This document shows positions 25,407 through 35,393 of a DNA stretch of 64,000 bases, piece after piece. A model generated the notes under the pieces. It saw nothing but the letters and a program-made list of their open reading frames with translations, had not been told where the DNA came from and ran no database searches. How positions within the stretch are numbered: position 1 is the first letter of the stretch; each line of letters starts with the position of its first letter. A program made the position numbers and the translations under genes. Origin of the DNA: Pedobacter nyackensis (GTDB taxonomy: Bacteria > Bacteroidota > Bacteroidia > Sphingobacteriales > Sphingobacteriaceae); assembly GCF_900176505.1 (NCBI RefSeq), contig NZ_FWYB01000005.1:124001-188000 (forward strand). Direction: 5' to 3'.

Positions 25407-28400
25407 GCTGTTCTAATCTTAATCTTTTCTTTTTAGAGAATTTCTGGAATACCTCTCTGAATCTGTTGTAATCTACTACCAGTGCAAATCCTAGACCTGT
25501 TTCAATGATCTGGCCTTCAATTATTCCTTCGTTCTGATTACGCCTGTAAGCCCTTAGCCTGTACCTGCCATCACTGGAAAGGAGATATTCTATATTTACG
25601 TTTCCGGCGATATCGCTGGAGCCCTGTCCTTGCTGTTGGGTGCCTTCCAGTCCAAAAGTACTGCCCACAGTAACAATCAGACGGTCATTTAGCAGTTTTT
25701 TAGAAAGCCCGATTTCAAGGTCGGTTTTCTGTTCCATTTTTCCTGTTGAATAATCTTCGGATGAATTGAGATTGAAATTAATATCAACCCCCTTAACTAA
25801 ACTGGAAGTAAGGTTGTTTAACTGCTCGGTTAACAATTTACTTACGCTTGAACGTGCAATAGTTGAAATGTTCGTTCCGCCACCCGCAAGACTTTGGAAA
25901 GGATTGGCGGTAATAAAGCGCTCAAGAACGAGTAAAGCAAATACCTGTTTGTTTAATTCTCCTTCATCGGTGTTTACCTGTTGTAATTTGGTATACACTT
26001 GTCCGCTTAATGCGCCACGCTCATTTTCCGGTAAGTCTAGCTTGAATTTGATGATCGGTTTCATTAGCTCACCCGTCATCATCAGGTATACCTGAAATGG
26101 TAGCTTTGTTTTAGCTTGTATCAGGTCCGGTTGGTTCAACAGGTCAATCGGAGCCGCGTTTACTTCATATAAGGCGGTAAGGTCTACATTGGCTTCGGTA
26201 GGTTCCCCTGTCCACACAATGTTACTTCCCTGTTGTAATTTGAAGGCTCTTTTTACCGGTCCTACACTTAAATTATAACTTCCATCCGAAATCTCGTATC
26301 GTCCGGTTAAACTGGTTTTCCCACTTGGATCCATCGTAGCTGCCAGCGTAGCCTGTCCTTTTACTTTCAGCGCATCCCCATTAGAAGGGTCGACAATTAC
26401 ATTCAACTCTGCATTTTCGTCGATATTGATGGTGGCACTTAGGTTCAGACCTTTTATTGGTGCTTTACTAATGGAATCGGCAGCCGTAAGTGTTTTTTTG
26501 CCGTTAAAAGGCGCCGCATTAAATTCAACATATTGCACAATACCTTCCTGACTAATTACTGAAGGATCATCGGCAGGCATGGCGTAGAAGAACTTCGTTT
26601 TATCTTCTACACGGACGTTCATGTTAACATTAGGCTGGTTAAGATCGCCACGAACTTTAATTGTGCTGGTTAAATACACGGTGCCATAAACCATTGCGTT
26701 GTCTTCCGCAGTAGAGTTTAATGCCCTGAAATTACTGGTGCGGATGTCCATGTTGAACCTGAAGTCCTGGTAATTCGTTGTTAATATTCCACCGGTGATT
26801 ACCGCTTTCTGGTTCAATGAATCCAGGATGGTGAACTTATTGAAATGGATGCCGGTATCGTTAAAACTGATGGTCTCATTTGGCATCCTGAAATAGGAAT
26901 TTACATAAGCTACATTAAAGCCCGCCTGGTCAAATTTCAGATCCCCCAATACTTTTGGCGCATCTAAACTTCCCTTAACCGTAAATTGTCCGTTTACAGT
27001 TCCGGTTCCTTTTCTAATCTGGCCCATCGATACACTTTCAACGGCTTTTAAATCTATTTTGTCAATATTTACGGTCATATCCAGCGCACTTTCCGGAGCT
27101 GTATAATAAAAGCCGTTGGCCCTTAGTTCGTGAACGCCCGATAGCGCAATATTGGTTTCATAGGCATTCTCCGTATTGTTGTTCACGGCAATGCGTAAGG
27201 TTCCAAGCACATCTTTTTGATAGCGCAATTGATCTACGGTTAAGTTTGCTTCGAACTTAGGTATAGTGGCGATGTCTTTCACGTTTACCGTTCCATTAAT
27301 TACTCCCCCGGCCATGGCGCTATCGGCCTCGGCAAAACGGGTCAACGTTTCTATTCTGAAATCTTTAAATTCTACTTTAAGCGGTGAGTTTGGCGTAGTG
27401 CTTTCGCTATTGATACTCAGCAATTGTCCGCCATTGCTCAGGTTAAACTGGTTGGCCAGTATACCGGCTTCGCCAAACTGCAGGTAGTTTTCGGGAGCAA
27501 CAGCCCATTTTTCGTAATTTAGCAATACCTTGCCCGGATCGAAGCTGAATTGGAAATCCTTATTGATGGATTTGAACAGTCCACCAAGCACATACTTGTC
27601 CTTGCGCTTACTATCTCGTAAAAATACATTCACATCAAGGTTATTGTTTACTGCGGCACCACTAATCTCATTGTGAAAGAAGGAAATGGCCGGACTTTGT
27701 AAACTCTTGATGGTTAATTTATAATTCAGCTTCTGGTCTGCGTTGTTGATGTTTAACCTTGCACTATCCACACGGTAATCGCCGTATACCGCTTGTGGGA
27801 ATACCGCATTCACAACCAGACTGTCTTTTTGCGTATCCAGTAAACCAAACATCCTGGAAGGGGCAAAAACACTAAGTTCGGGCACCAGGTTTTTCAGGAT
27901 CTTAGGATTATAGAAATTCACAAAGAACCTAAACCTTTGATCCGGTATTTTGGTTATTGTTCCAAATTGGTAGTATTTGTTAATCTGGTTGATCACTGCA
28001 CTGCCGAGATTAGTCAGCTGATATTTACCGTCAATTCTAGCCCTCAGGAATTCTGATTTTAAAGTCAGTAAATTATGATCTGCAGTAGCTTCAGAATGTA
28101 AAATAATGGTGTCCACATTAAACCGATGACCATCCTTAACCATCTGCATTTGATTAATTGTTATATCGCCGTTCAGGTAATCCGGGTCTGCAGTTTTAAT
28201 GTCTGCTTTAATCAGGCCTGCCAGTTTAAGTTCTGTAGGACTGAAATTTAGTTTTTGCAAATCTATTTGCTTTAAATCTGCATTGGCTGTTACCGCCGGG
28301 TATTTGCCGGAGATGTCTATATGAGCGGTAAGCGAAAAGTTGGCATTAGTATCGGTCATATTGCTCTTCAAATCCAGTTTCTGTTGTTTGTAAGTGCCCG

Positions 28401-30501
28401 CCAGGTTTAAATTTTTATAAGTGTATTTGTTGTAGTAAACACTCATGATTTGCCCGTTAATCGTTGCTGTTGCTTTTTTGGCATCTAACCCGGTTCCTTT
28501 CACATTCGCTTTTAGGCTGATTCTGCCCAAATCTGGTTCCATTTTTAATAGGCGCCCAACATTAAAATTGTTTAGGTTGATGTTTGCTGTATAGTTTTCT
28601 TTGCCCTTAGGCCCCTTCATATTGGCCAGCAGCTTTGCTGAGCCCATATCGGTATTGATGTTGAAGCCGGTGTTGAAATTGGTCATAGAGCCTTTAAACT
28701 TCCCTGTGGCATTAATGCTGTTTGGTAGGGTGATGTTTGAAGGTAAAGTGTTTTTAGGGATCACCATCAACAGGTCGTTTTTAGTTAAAGAGAAACGTTT
28801 AATGTTCAGGTTGAGCACAGTTTTATCTACATCCGGAAGGCCTTTTGCCGTTCCGCTCACATCAATATGCGTGCTTTTTAGTCCATCAACCTGTAGTTTT
28901 GGAATCACCAGGTTGTTCATATAGCCATGCGCCAGTGCCGTTACCTTTATCTTTTCATTGCGGTAGTTTGCCGGTACAGCATCGCTAAAATAACCTGCAT
29001 CTTTTAAACCTATGGTTGTGTTTTTAACCTGTACATAGAGTTTTACCCTTTCAGGATGTTTCGTCAGGTCATCTATGGAGGTGTAATCAAGCTGCGTATT
29101 GTTTTCGATGCTGGTATTTGGCGTTTTCAGTATCAGGTTGTTTATTTTGGTTTGCTTTTGAGTATAAGTTACATCGCCTTGAAGCTTTGACAGTTCGAAG
29201 CCACTTTTTTCTTTCAGACTACCTGCTTTTACATTGATTAAAATGCCTGCATCGCTATAACTTAGCTTTTCGGCCTGCAGGCCAAGTTTGCTAATCAGCA
29301 GGTGATTAAAGTCCATTCCTTTCCCTGGTTTCTCGGCCAGATTATCAAACTTTACCTGGTTTTCGGCCAGACTGATACTGTTTACCAAAAGTGCAATCCC
29401 AGCTGCTTCCGGAGCTGTAGGGCCTTTCGTCGCTGTTTTTACAGGTGGGGCAGGCTTATAGGCAAACACTACGTTTGATCGGTTGAGCATAGCATTATTC
29501 AGCTGATACTTACTGTTCTTAACATCTGCAACCAGTTTGGTTAACGAGAATTCCTTCAGGTCAACATTGGCATGCATATCCGATTCAGCAGTTTTAAAAT
29601 CTACTTTACTATCGTTGATTTTTGCCTCCTCAACTTTGTACTGACTGTTGGTCAGGTCTACGAACAGCTGTTTTAGCGAGAGGGTATTTAAATCCAGGTC
29701 TGCGCTGGTTTTCGAGAGCTTATCATCAAAACCTATCCTAATCTTATTGAAAGTAAAGTCTTCTATTTCAACCAGTGGCAACTTGCCCAATTCCATCTTT
29801 GCGGTGTCAATGCTATTCTCTAAATGGGCTTTTAGTTGTGTTAATGGTTTTTGTTGCAGGTATTTAACTGAAGTGTTGTTTAAAGAAAGGGTTTTGATTA
29901 CATAATGCTGATTATTCAGGTCAAATGTTTTTAGATGTGCATTAAACTCCCCCAGATTTAACTTCATGTCGTTGCCTGCAACATCATCGTGATAAACAAT
30001 GCCAATATCTTCGAGGCTAATTGTTCCGACTGAGAATTTTAGCGTAGAGGTGGTATCTTTTTGCACTTCTTCTTCTGGTTTAGTTTGCTCCGACATAAAA
30101 GCATCAACCAGAAACGAGAAATTGAATGAGGTATCGGGATTTACCCGGGTCACGTTTGCCCGCATTTTTTGCAAAGTGATGCTGTTTACCTCAACGGTGT
30201 TGTTGAGCAGTTTAAATAAGCTAATGTCGACCGCTAATTTTTGGGTGTAAAGTAAGGTGTCACCTTTTTGATCTTCGATGTAAAACTTGTTAAGAACAAT
30301 GTCTTTAGGAAAGGCAATTTTGATACTTTCCAGACTGATTTCGGTTTTTGTTTTATTTTTAAGGTAGTTTATAGCTTTGTCTTTGACGAAATTCTGAACA
30401 GCTGGAATGTTTAATGAAAGCGCAATAAGAACTACCAGCAGAATAACGCTGGCGAGTATCCACAATAAAATTTTAAGGCTTTTTCGTATATATTTATTCA
30501 A
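25381..30501 (-). CDS. tamB: TamB-family translocation/assembly protein
   Basis: At 1706 residues this is a typical large TamB. It has one N-terminal membrane anchor (residues 10-32, LLWILASVILLVVLIALSL) and a long beta-taco made of repeating AsmA-like strands spanning the periplasm. The C-terminal DUF490 domain is clear (AFKLQQGSNIVWTGEPTEAN, ALYEVNA, FITANPFQSLAGG, QKTDLEIGLSKKLLNDRLIVTVG). Known role: inter-membrane phospholipid transport and outer-membrane assembly with TamA. It leads the tamB-tamA-yihY transcript and overlaps tamA by 26 bases. It is divergent from parC across a 222-base gap. Confidence 0.92.
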   Translation of the reverse strand: MNKYIRKSLKILLWILASVILLVVLIALSLNIPAVQNFVKDKAINYLKNKTKTEISLESIKIAFPKDIVLNKFYIEDQKGDTLLYTQKLAVDISLFKLLNNTVEVNSITLQKMRANVTRVNPDTSFNFSFLVDAFMSEQTKPEEEVQKDTTSTLKFSVGTISLEDIGIVYHDDVAGNDMKLNLGEFNAHLKTFDLNNQHYVIKTLSLNNTSVKYLQQKPLTQLKAHLENSIDTAKMELGKLPLVEIEDFTFNKIRIGFDDKLSKTSADLDLNTLSLKQLFVDLTNSQYKVEEAKINDSKVDFKTAESDMHANVDLKEFSLTKLVADVKNSKYQLNNAMLNRSNVVFAYKPAPPVKTATKGPTAPEAAGIALLVNSISLAENQVKFDNLAEKPGKGMDFNHLLISKLGLQAEKLSYSDAGILINVKAGSLKEKSGFELSKLQGDVTYTQKQTKINNLILKTPNTSIENNTQLDYTSIDDLTKHPERVKLYVQVKNTTIGLKDAGYFSDAVPANYRNEKIKVTALAHGYMNNLVIPKLQVDGLKSTHIDVSGTAKGLPDVDKTVLNLNIKRFSLTKNDLLMVIPKNTLPSNITLPNSINATGKFKGSMTNFNTGFNINTDMGSAKLLANMKGPKGKENYTANINLNNFNVGRLLKMEPDLGRISLKANVKGTGLDAKKATATINGQIMSVYYNKYTYKNLNLAGTYKQQKLDLKSNMTDTNANFSLTAHIDISGKYPAVTANADLKQIDLQKLNFSPTELKLAGLIKADIKTADPDYLNGDITINQMQMVKDGHRFNVDTIILHSEATADHNLLTLKSEFLRARIDGKYQLTNLGSAVINQINKYYQFGTITKIPDQRFRFFVNFYNPKILKNLVPELSVFAPSRMFGLLDTQKDSLVVNAVFPQAVYGDYRVDSARLNINNADQKLNYKLTIKSLQSPAISFFHNEISGAAVNNNLDVNVFLRDSKRKDKYVLGGLFKSINKDFQFSFDPGKVLLNYEKWAVAPENYLQFGEAGILANQFNLSNGGQLLSINSESTTPNSPLKVEFKDFRIETLTRFAEADSAMAGGVINGTVNVKDIATIPKFEANLTVDQLRYQKDVLGTLRIAVNNNTENAYETNIALSGVHELRANGFYYTAPESALDMTVNIDKIDLKAVESVSMGQIRKGTGTVNGQFTVKGSLDAPKVLGDLKFDQAGFNVAYVNSYFRMPNETISFNDTGIHFNKFTILDSLNQKAVITGGILTTNYQDFRFNMDIRTSNFRALNSTAEDNAMVYGTVYLTSTIKVRGDLNQPNVNMNVRVEDKTKFFYAMPADDPSVISQEGIVQYVEFNAAPFNGKKTLTAADSISKAPIKGLNLSATINIDENAELNVIVDPSNGDALKVKGQATLAATMDPSGKTSLTGRYEISDGSYNLSVGPVKRAFKLQQGSNIVWTGEPTEANVDLTALYEVNAAPIDLLNQPDLIQAKTKLPFQVYLMMTGELMKPIIKFKLDLPENERGALSGQVYTKLQQVNTDEGELNKQVFALLVLERFITANPFQSLAGGGTNISTIARSSVSKLLTEQLNNLTSSLVKGVDINFNLNSSEDYSTGKMEQKTDLEIGLSKKLLNDRLIVTVGSTFGLEGTQQQGQGSSDIAGNVNIEYLLSSDGRYRLRAYRRNQNEGIIEGQIIETGLGFALVVDYNRFREVFQKFSKKKRLRLEQREKDEKTN

Positions 30502-30591
30502 AGGAGATAGGTTGAAAGTGTATTAATGTATATACTATTACAAACAAATCGATTTAATTGTTTAAAAGTATAAACAAACTTGTATGTTTTA

Positions 30592-30599
30592 TAACTTTG
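30592..30599 (+). promoter_or_regulatory. Possible -7 element TAACTTTG before parC
   Basis: TAACTTTG fits the -7 consensus and lies 125 bases before the parC ATG; no well-spaced -33 TTG was found. A TATATTTA closer to the gene (about 30699-30706) is an alternative. The leader includes a weak hairpin (TATTCT/AGAATA). Confidence 0.4.
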
Positions 30600-30723
30600 T
30601 GGCCGAAAACTGGCAATTATTCTATATTCTACAAGAATAGGCGACCAAGCTGGGACTGTTAAAAACTCAGTTCTTAGAAATTCGTTTTCAACCCTTATAT
30701 TTACAGCATACAATCCTTTTTTG

Positions 30724-33700
30724 ATGAGCGAAGAAATAGAAAACAACATAAACGAAGAAAACAAACATACCGTAATTCCTATCAACGGACTTTACGAAAA
30801 CTGGTTCCTCGATTATGCTTCTTATGTAATTCTGGATCGCGCAGTACCACACATCAACGACGGCTTGAAGCCGGTACAGCGTCGTATTATGCACTCTCTT
30901 AAGGAGATGGACGACGGACGGTTTAATAAGGCGGCCAACGTAATTGGTAATACCATGAAGTACCACCCGCATGGTGACGCTTCTATTGGTGATGCCATGG
31001 TGCAGATCGGTCAGAAGGACTTATTGATCGATTGCCAGGGTAACTGGGGAGATCCGATTACCGGTGATAATGCTGCGGCTCCACGTTATATTGAGGCGCG
31101 CTTATCTAAATTTGCCAATGAAGTGGTGTTTAATGGCGATACGACAGTCTGGCAACTGAGTTATGACGGTCGTAATAATGAACCCGTTACTTTACCTGTT
31201 AAGTTCCCTTTACTACTTGCTCAGGGGGCCGAAGGTATTGCGGTTGGTTTAGCTACCAAAGTAATGCCCCACAATTTTGTTGAACTACTGGATGCTTCTA
31301 TTGAAGTATTACAAGGGCAGAGGCCCAATATTTTACCTGATTTCTTTACCGGAGGGATGGCCGATTTTTCTGCCTATAATGAAGGTATGCGTGGTGGCAG
31401 GATCAGGGTAAGGGCAAAGATTACTGAGAAGGATAAGAAGACACTCGTAATTACCGAGATACCATATAGCACAACCACTGGTTCGGTTATCGACAGCATC
31501 TTGTCGGCCAATGATAAAGGCAAAATCAAGATTAAGAAGATTGAAGACAATACCGCTGCACATGTAGAGATTGTTATTCAGCTTGCACCGGGTATTTCTC
31601 CGGATGTGACTATCGATGCTTTATACGCCTTTACTTCATGCGAAGTTTCCATCTCTCCAAATACCTGTATCATTAAGGATGAGAAGCCTCAGTTTTTAAG
31701 TGTAAATGATATTCTTACTCAGAATACACTACACACTAAGGCTTTATTGAAGAAGGAACTGGAGATTAAATTGCACGAATTGCAGGAGAAAATCTTCTTC
31801 AGCTCTTTGTTAAAAATCTTCATTCAGGAAGGGATGTACAAAAATGCCGAATACGAGAATTCAGGTAATTTTGATGCTGTAGTTGAGGTCTTAAACCGGT
31901 TGTTTGAGCCATTTAAACCTGATCTGTATAGGGAGATCTTACCGGAGGATTTCAAAAAGCTGATTGATAAACCAATGAGCAGCATTACCCGCTTTGATGT
32001 TAAAAAAGCGGATGATCAGATGAAAGCACTTTCGGATGAGATCAAAGTGGTTAAAAACCACCTGCGTCACCTTACGGAGTATGCTATTGCCTGGTTTCAA
32101 AAATTGAAAGATAAGTATGGCAAGGGTAGGGAGCGTAAAACAGAGATCCGTTTGTTTGATCGTGTTGAAGCTTCTAAAGTGGCCCTGGCCAATGTGAAGT
32201 TGTACCTGAATCGTGAGGATGGTTTTATTGGAACAGGCTTGCGTAAGGATGAGTTTGTTGCCGACTGTTCTGATATTGACGAGATCATTGTTTTTAGGGA
32301 AGATGGAAAATGCATCATCACTAAAGTAGCGGATAAAACTTTTGTTGGTAAAGGGATTCTGCATGCCCAGGTATTTAAGAAAGGGGATGAGCGGACCATT
32401 TATAACATGATTTATAAAGACGGGGCCAGTGGTGTTTCTTACATCAAACGTTTTGCCGTAGTAGGGGTTACGCGTGATAAGGAATATGATTTAACCAAGG
32501 GTAGCAAGGGCTCTAAAGTTCTATACTTTACGGCTAACCCTAATGGAGAGGCTGAGATTGTAAACGTACAGCTTAAGCCACATACCAAACTAAAGAAATT
32601 ACAGTTCGACCTTGACTTTGCCGAGATCGCCATTAAAGGACGTGGCTCGCAAGGAAACATCGTTTCTAAATATCCTGTCAAAAAGATCCTGTTAAAGAGC
32701 AAGGGGGTGTCTACCTTGTCGGGACTGAAAATCTGGTATGATGATCTGTTGAGAAGACTTAATGTTGATGGCAGAGGGAAATACCTTGGTGAGTTTGATG
32801 GCGATGATAAGATCTTGCAGGTACATAAAGATGGCTGGTATGAACTGAGTACTTTTGAACTGAGCAATCACTTTGATGCCGATTTGATATTGATCCAGAA
32901 GTTTGATTCTGAAAAACCTTTTGCTGTAGTACAGTATGAGGGTAAGGCGAAAAACTATTTTATAAAAAGATTCGTTTTCGAAGCGATTGGGGTGGGTAAA
33001 AAGCTAAGCCTGATTAGTGAGGAGAGTGGTTCTAAATTCTTATACCTGACCAGTAACCCGGCAGCTGTGCTTACGGTGGATGTGTTGAAAGGCAAAACCC
33101 AGACTCCGGAGACACTGGAAATTGTGTTGGCAGAGTTTATTGATGTAAAAGGTATCAAGGCAAATGGGAACAGACTTACTGCCCATGACGTTAAAAATAT
33201 TACCATTTCTAACAATAGAGAGATAGAGTTGGAAGACGAAACGAAAGTGTCATTGCCGACATCTGAAAATGCAACGGAAGACACTGACGAAGCATTTGTT
33301 GAAACTGAGGATAGGATTGCTCAGGATACTGATGGGGAAGAGCTTGTTGATCCGGCAATGAGTAAAGATGCTGATGAAGAAGAGGTTCCTTTGCCTGATG
33401 GTGAGGAAACCGTAAACGAGATGATTGATGAAGATCCTGAGTTAGCGGTTGAAAAGCCTCAACCGAAACCGAAGAAAGTTTTTGAGACTAAAGCTCCGGC
33501 TAAAACAGCAGTTGAAACTCCTGTATCGGCTGAAGCAAAAGTGGAAGAAGTGGAGCAGCCAGTTGCTGAGCAAGCTGCTGTGGTAGAGAAACCTGTTGAG
33601 GATAAACCTGCTGTAGCAGAGAAGCCAAAAAAAAGCTGGGGTAGTCCGGTAGCTAAGCCTGTTGAGGCGACGAAGCCAGAAGCTCCAAAACCTGCTGAGG

Positions 33701-33903
33701 AGAAAAAAGTTGAGGAAAAGCCAAAGGCAGAAAAACCGGTTGAAGAGAAGCCGGAAGAAAAAACCGAACAACCTGTAAAAGATAAAGAGGAACCAGTGGC
33801 TAAACCTAAACCGGAAGAGAAACCGGTAAAGAAAGTCGATTTTGAAATTACCAATCCGGATGATATCAAGATTGATGATAAAGGTCAGTTAGGATTCTTT
33901 TAA
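30724..33903 (+). CDS. parC: DNA topoisomerase IV subunit A with long charged C-terminal tail
   Basis: The 1059-residue protein is the DNA cleavage subunit that pairs with ParE. The start is the ATG at 30724; the TTG just before it is unnecessary. Visible are the winged-helix GLKPVQRRIMHSL, YHPHGDASIGDAM, and the catalytic Tyr122 in AAPRYIEARL, the tower and coiled-coil gate to about residue 480, then a beta-pinwheel of about 6 blades (DGKCIITKVADKTFVGKGI, GRGSQGNIVSKYPVKKI) to about 840. The last ~210 residues are low complexity: first acidic, then Lys/Pro/Glu/Ala repeats such as KPVEEKPEEKTEQPVKDKEEP. Most ParC proteins lack such a tail. Confidence 0.93.
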   Translation: MSEEIENNINEENKHTVIPINGLYENWFLDYASYVILDRAVPHINDGLKPVQRRIMHSLKEMDDGRFNKAANVIGNTMKYHPHGDASIGDAMVQIGQKDLLIDCQGNWGDPITGDNAAAPRYIEARLSKFANEVVFNGDTTVWQLSYDGRNNEPVTLPVKFPLLLAQGAEGIAVGLATKVMPHNFVELLDASIEVLQGQRPNILPDFFTGGMADFSAYNEGMRGGRIRVRAKITEKDKKTLVITEIPYSTTTGSVIDSILSANDKGKIKIKKIEDNTAAHVEIVIQLAPGISPDVTIDALYAFTSCEVSISPNTCIIKDEKPQFLSVNDILTQNTLHTKALLKKELEIKLHELQEKIFFSSLLKIFIQEGMYKNAEYENSGNFDAVVEVLNRLFEPFKPDLYREILPEDFKKLIDKPMSSITRFDVKKADDQMKALSDEIKVVKNHLRHLTEYAIAWFQKLKDKYGKGRERKTEIRLFDRVEASKVALANVKLYLNREDGFIGTGLRKDEFVADCSDIDEIIVFREDGKCIITKVADKTFVGKGILHAQVFKKGDERTIYNMIYKDGASGVSYIKRFAVVGVTRDKEYDLTKGSKGSKVLYFTANPNGEAEIVNVQLKPHTKLKKLQFDLDFAEIAIKGRGSQGNIVSKYPVKKILLKSKGVSTLSGLKIWYDDLLRRLNVDGRGKYLGEFDGDDKILQVHKDGWYELSTFELSNHFDADLILIQKFDSEKPFAVVQYEGKAKNYFIKRFVFEAIGVGKKLSLISEESGSKFLYLTSNPAAVLTVDVLKGKTQTPETLEIVLAEFIDVKGIKANGNRLTAHDVKNITISNNREIELEDETKVSLPTSENATEDTDEAFVETEDRIAQDTDGEELVDPAMSKDADEEEVPLPDGEETVNEMIDEDPELAVEKPQPKPKKVFETKAPAKTAVETPVSAEAKVEEVEQPVAEQAAVVEKPVEDKPAVAEKPKKSWGSPVAKPVEATKPEAPKPAEEKKVEEKPKAEKPVEEKPEEKTEQPVKDKEEPVAKPKPEEKPVKKVDFEITNPDDIKIDDKGQLGFF

Positions 33904-33949
33904 TGAGACTGGAATAATAGTAAATCCTTTTTTTATTTCATTCGGCTCT

Positions 33950-35389
33950 TTATCTGATTTGAAAATGTTCGATCAGTTGCATTAATCCGGATGGGTATAT
34001 CCCTATCCAGAGGATCAGTAATGTTAAAAACGATAATACGATGCTACTGATCAGGTAAAAAACTGGCCTTACCGTTTTCTCCTGGCTGGCTGGATTTTGT
34101 TGTCCGGAAAAAAGTGTATTAATGATTCGGAGGTAATAGTATAATCCATAAACGCTGCTGAGTATAAGAACCAGGGCAAGTACCCAAAATCCGGTTTGCA
34201 AACCCGAGGCCAGTATATAAAACTTACCAATAAACCCGGCAGTAAGGGGGATCCCGGCAAGCGAAAGTAATGCGGTACTAAAAATACAGGCGAGCACAGG
34301 ATGATCCCAAAACAAGGCTTTGAAATTGTTTATATTTTCCATATCGTTTTCTTTGCTGGATAGAATGGTTAGAATTCCAAATGCAGTTAGCGTGGTCACA
34401 AAATACACGGCTAAATAAAAACTAACCGCAGGAATACTCATGGCATTACCAGGAATAAAAGCAACCAATAAATAGCCAAGATGAGCAATTGAAGAATAGG
34501 CCAGCAGCCGTTTTACATTTTTTTGTTGCAGGGCAAGGAGGTTGCCAATTACCATGGAAGCAATGGCAATAACGACGAAGACCACCATAAGTGCATGGAA
34601 TCTGAAGCCATCAATCGCAATAAAAAAGCGAATCAGCACTGCAAATACACCTCCCTTAGAGACCGTAGCAATAAAGGAGGTAACGGGTGTAGGAGCACCC
34701 TGATACACATCGGCAGTCCACATGTGAAAAGGAACTACGGCTAGTTTAAACCCGATTCCTATCAACATTAATCCGAATCCTGTAAGAAACAATGGGGGTA
34801 AGGATGAAATTGTACCCAGTTTACCAGTCATTGCGGAAAAATTCATCGTACCCAGTTGAAAATACATTAGGGCCATCCCGAAAAGGAGGAAGGCCGAAGA
34901 GAAGGCCGCCAATATCAGGTATTTAATTCCGGCTTCGATATTATGATGACGGGCCCGAAAATAAGCGATAAGGGCATATAAACCAACAGTAAGCACTTCA
35001 AGTCCAAGGAATAAAGAGATAAAATGATTGCTAACTGCCAGTACACAGCCGCCAAGGGTACACAAGAAAAGCAAAACATAATATTCCTTTGGACTTTCTT
35101 CTTTCCCTTCAAAATAGAGGTAGGAAATGATATTGACTACCAGGCTTGAAAAAATGATCAGGCCTATCATGAAGATCGAAAAATCATCAATTACAAATAG
35201 GGGTTCAATGAAGTATGGAAGTGGTTTTTGCAACTGAAAAATAGATAAAAAAGAGATGACAAATAATAGAAGACTACTAATCTGAATGCTACGGTGATTA
35301 AATTTTATGGCAATAAGGAGCATAATCAGTACAGCAGATCCTGCAAGAAGAAGCAATGGCATAAGCGCGGATAAATCGTTAGCTATCAT
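33950..35389 (-). CDS. nuoN: NADH-quinone oxidoreductase subunit N
   Basis: The 479-residue antiporter-like membrane subunit of complex I has about 14 helices. Family marks are GLEVLTVGLYALIAYF (with the helix-5 Glu), KLAVVPFHMWTADVYQGAPTPVTSFIATVSKGG (helix 7-8 Lys) and RLLAYSSIAHLGYLLVAF. It pumps protons in the membrane arm. It is the last gene of the nuo operon, 4 bases after nuoM. Confidence 0.95.
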   Translation of the reverse strand: MIANDLSALMPLLLLAGSAVLIMLLIAIKFNHRSIQISSLLLFVISFLSIFQLQKPLPYFIEPLFVIDDFSIFMIGLIIFSSLVVNIISYLYFEGKEESPKEYYVLLFLCTLGGCVLAVSNHFISLFLGLEVLTVGLYALIAYFRARHHNIEAGIKYLILAAFSSAFLLFGMALMYFQLGTMNFSAMTGKLGTISSLPPLFLTGFGLMLIGIGFKLAVVPFHMWTADVYQGAPTPVTSFIATVSKGGVFAVLIRFFIAIDGFRFHALMVVFVVIAIASMVIGNLLALQQKNVKRLLAYSSIAHLGYLLVAFIPGNAMSIPAVSFYLAVYFVTTLTAFGILTILSSKENDMENINNFKALFWDHPVLACIFSTALLSLAGIPLTAGFIGKFYILASGLQTGFWVLALVLILSSVYGLYYYLRIINTLFSGQQNPASQEKTVRPVFYLISSIVLSFLTLLILWIGIYPSGLMQLIEHFQIR

Positions 35390-35393
35390 GATT

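Noticed and set aside
31939..32867. Several minus-strand frames of 100-142 codons within parC
   Set aside because: They lie wholly inside a well-supported gene and show no recognised domain.
33442..33869. Minus-strand Phe/Ser-rich frames opposite the ParC tail
   Set aside because: They mirror the Glu/Lys/Pro repeats of parC codons and have no start site or family match.
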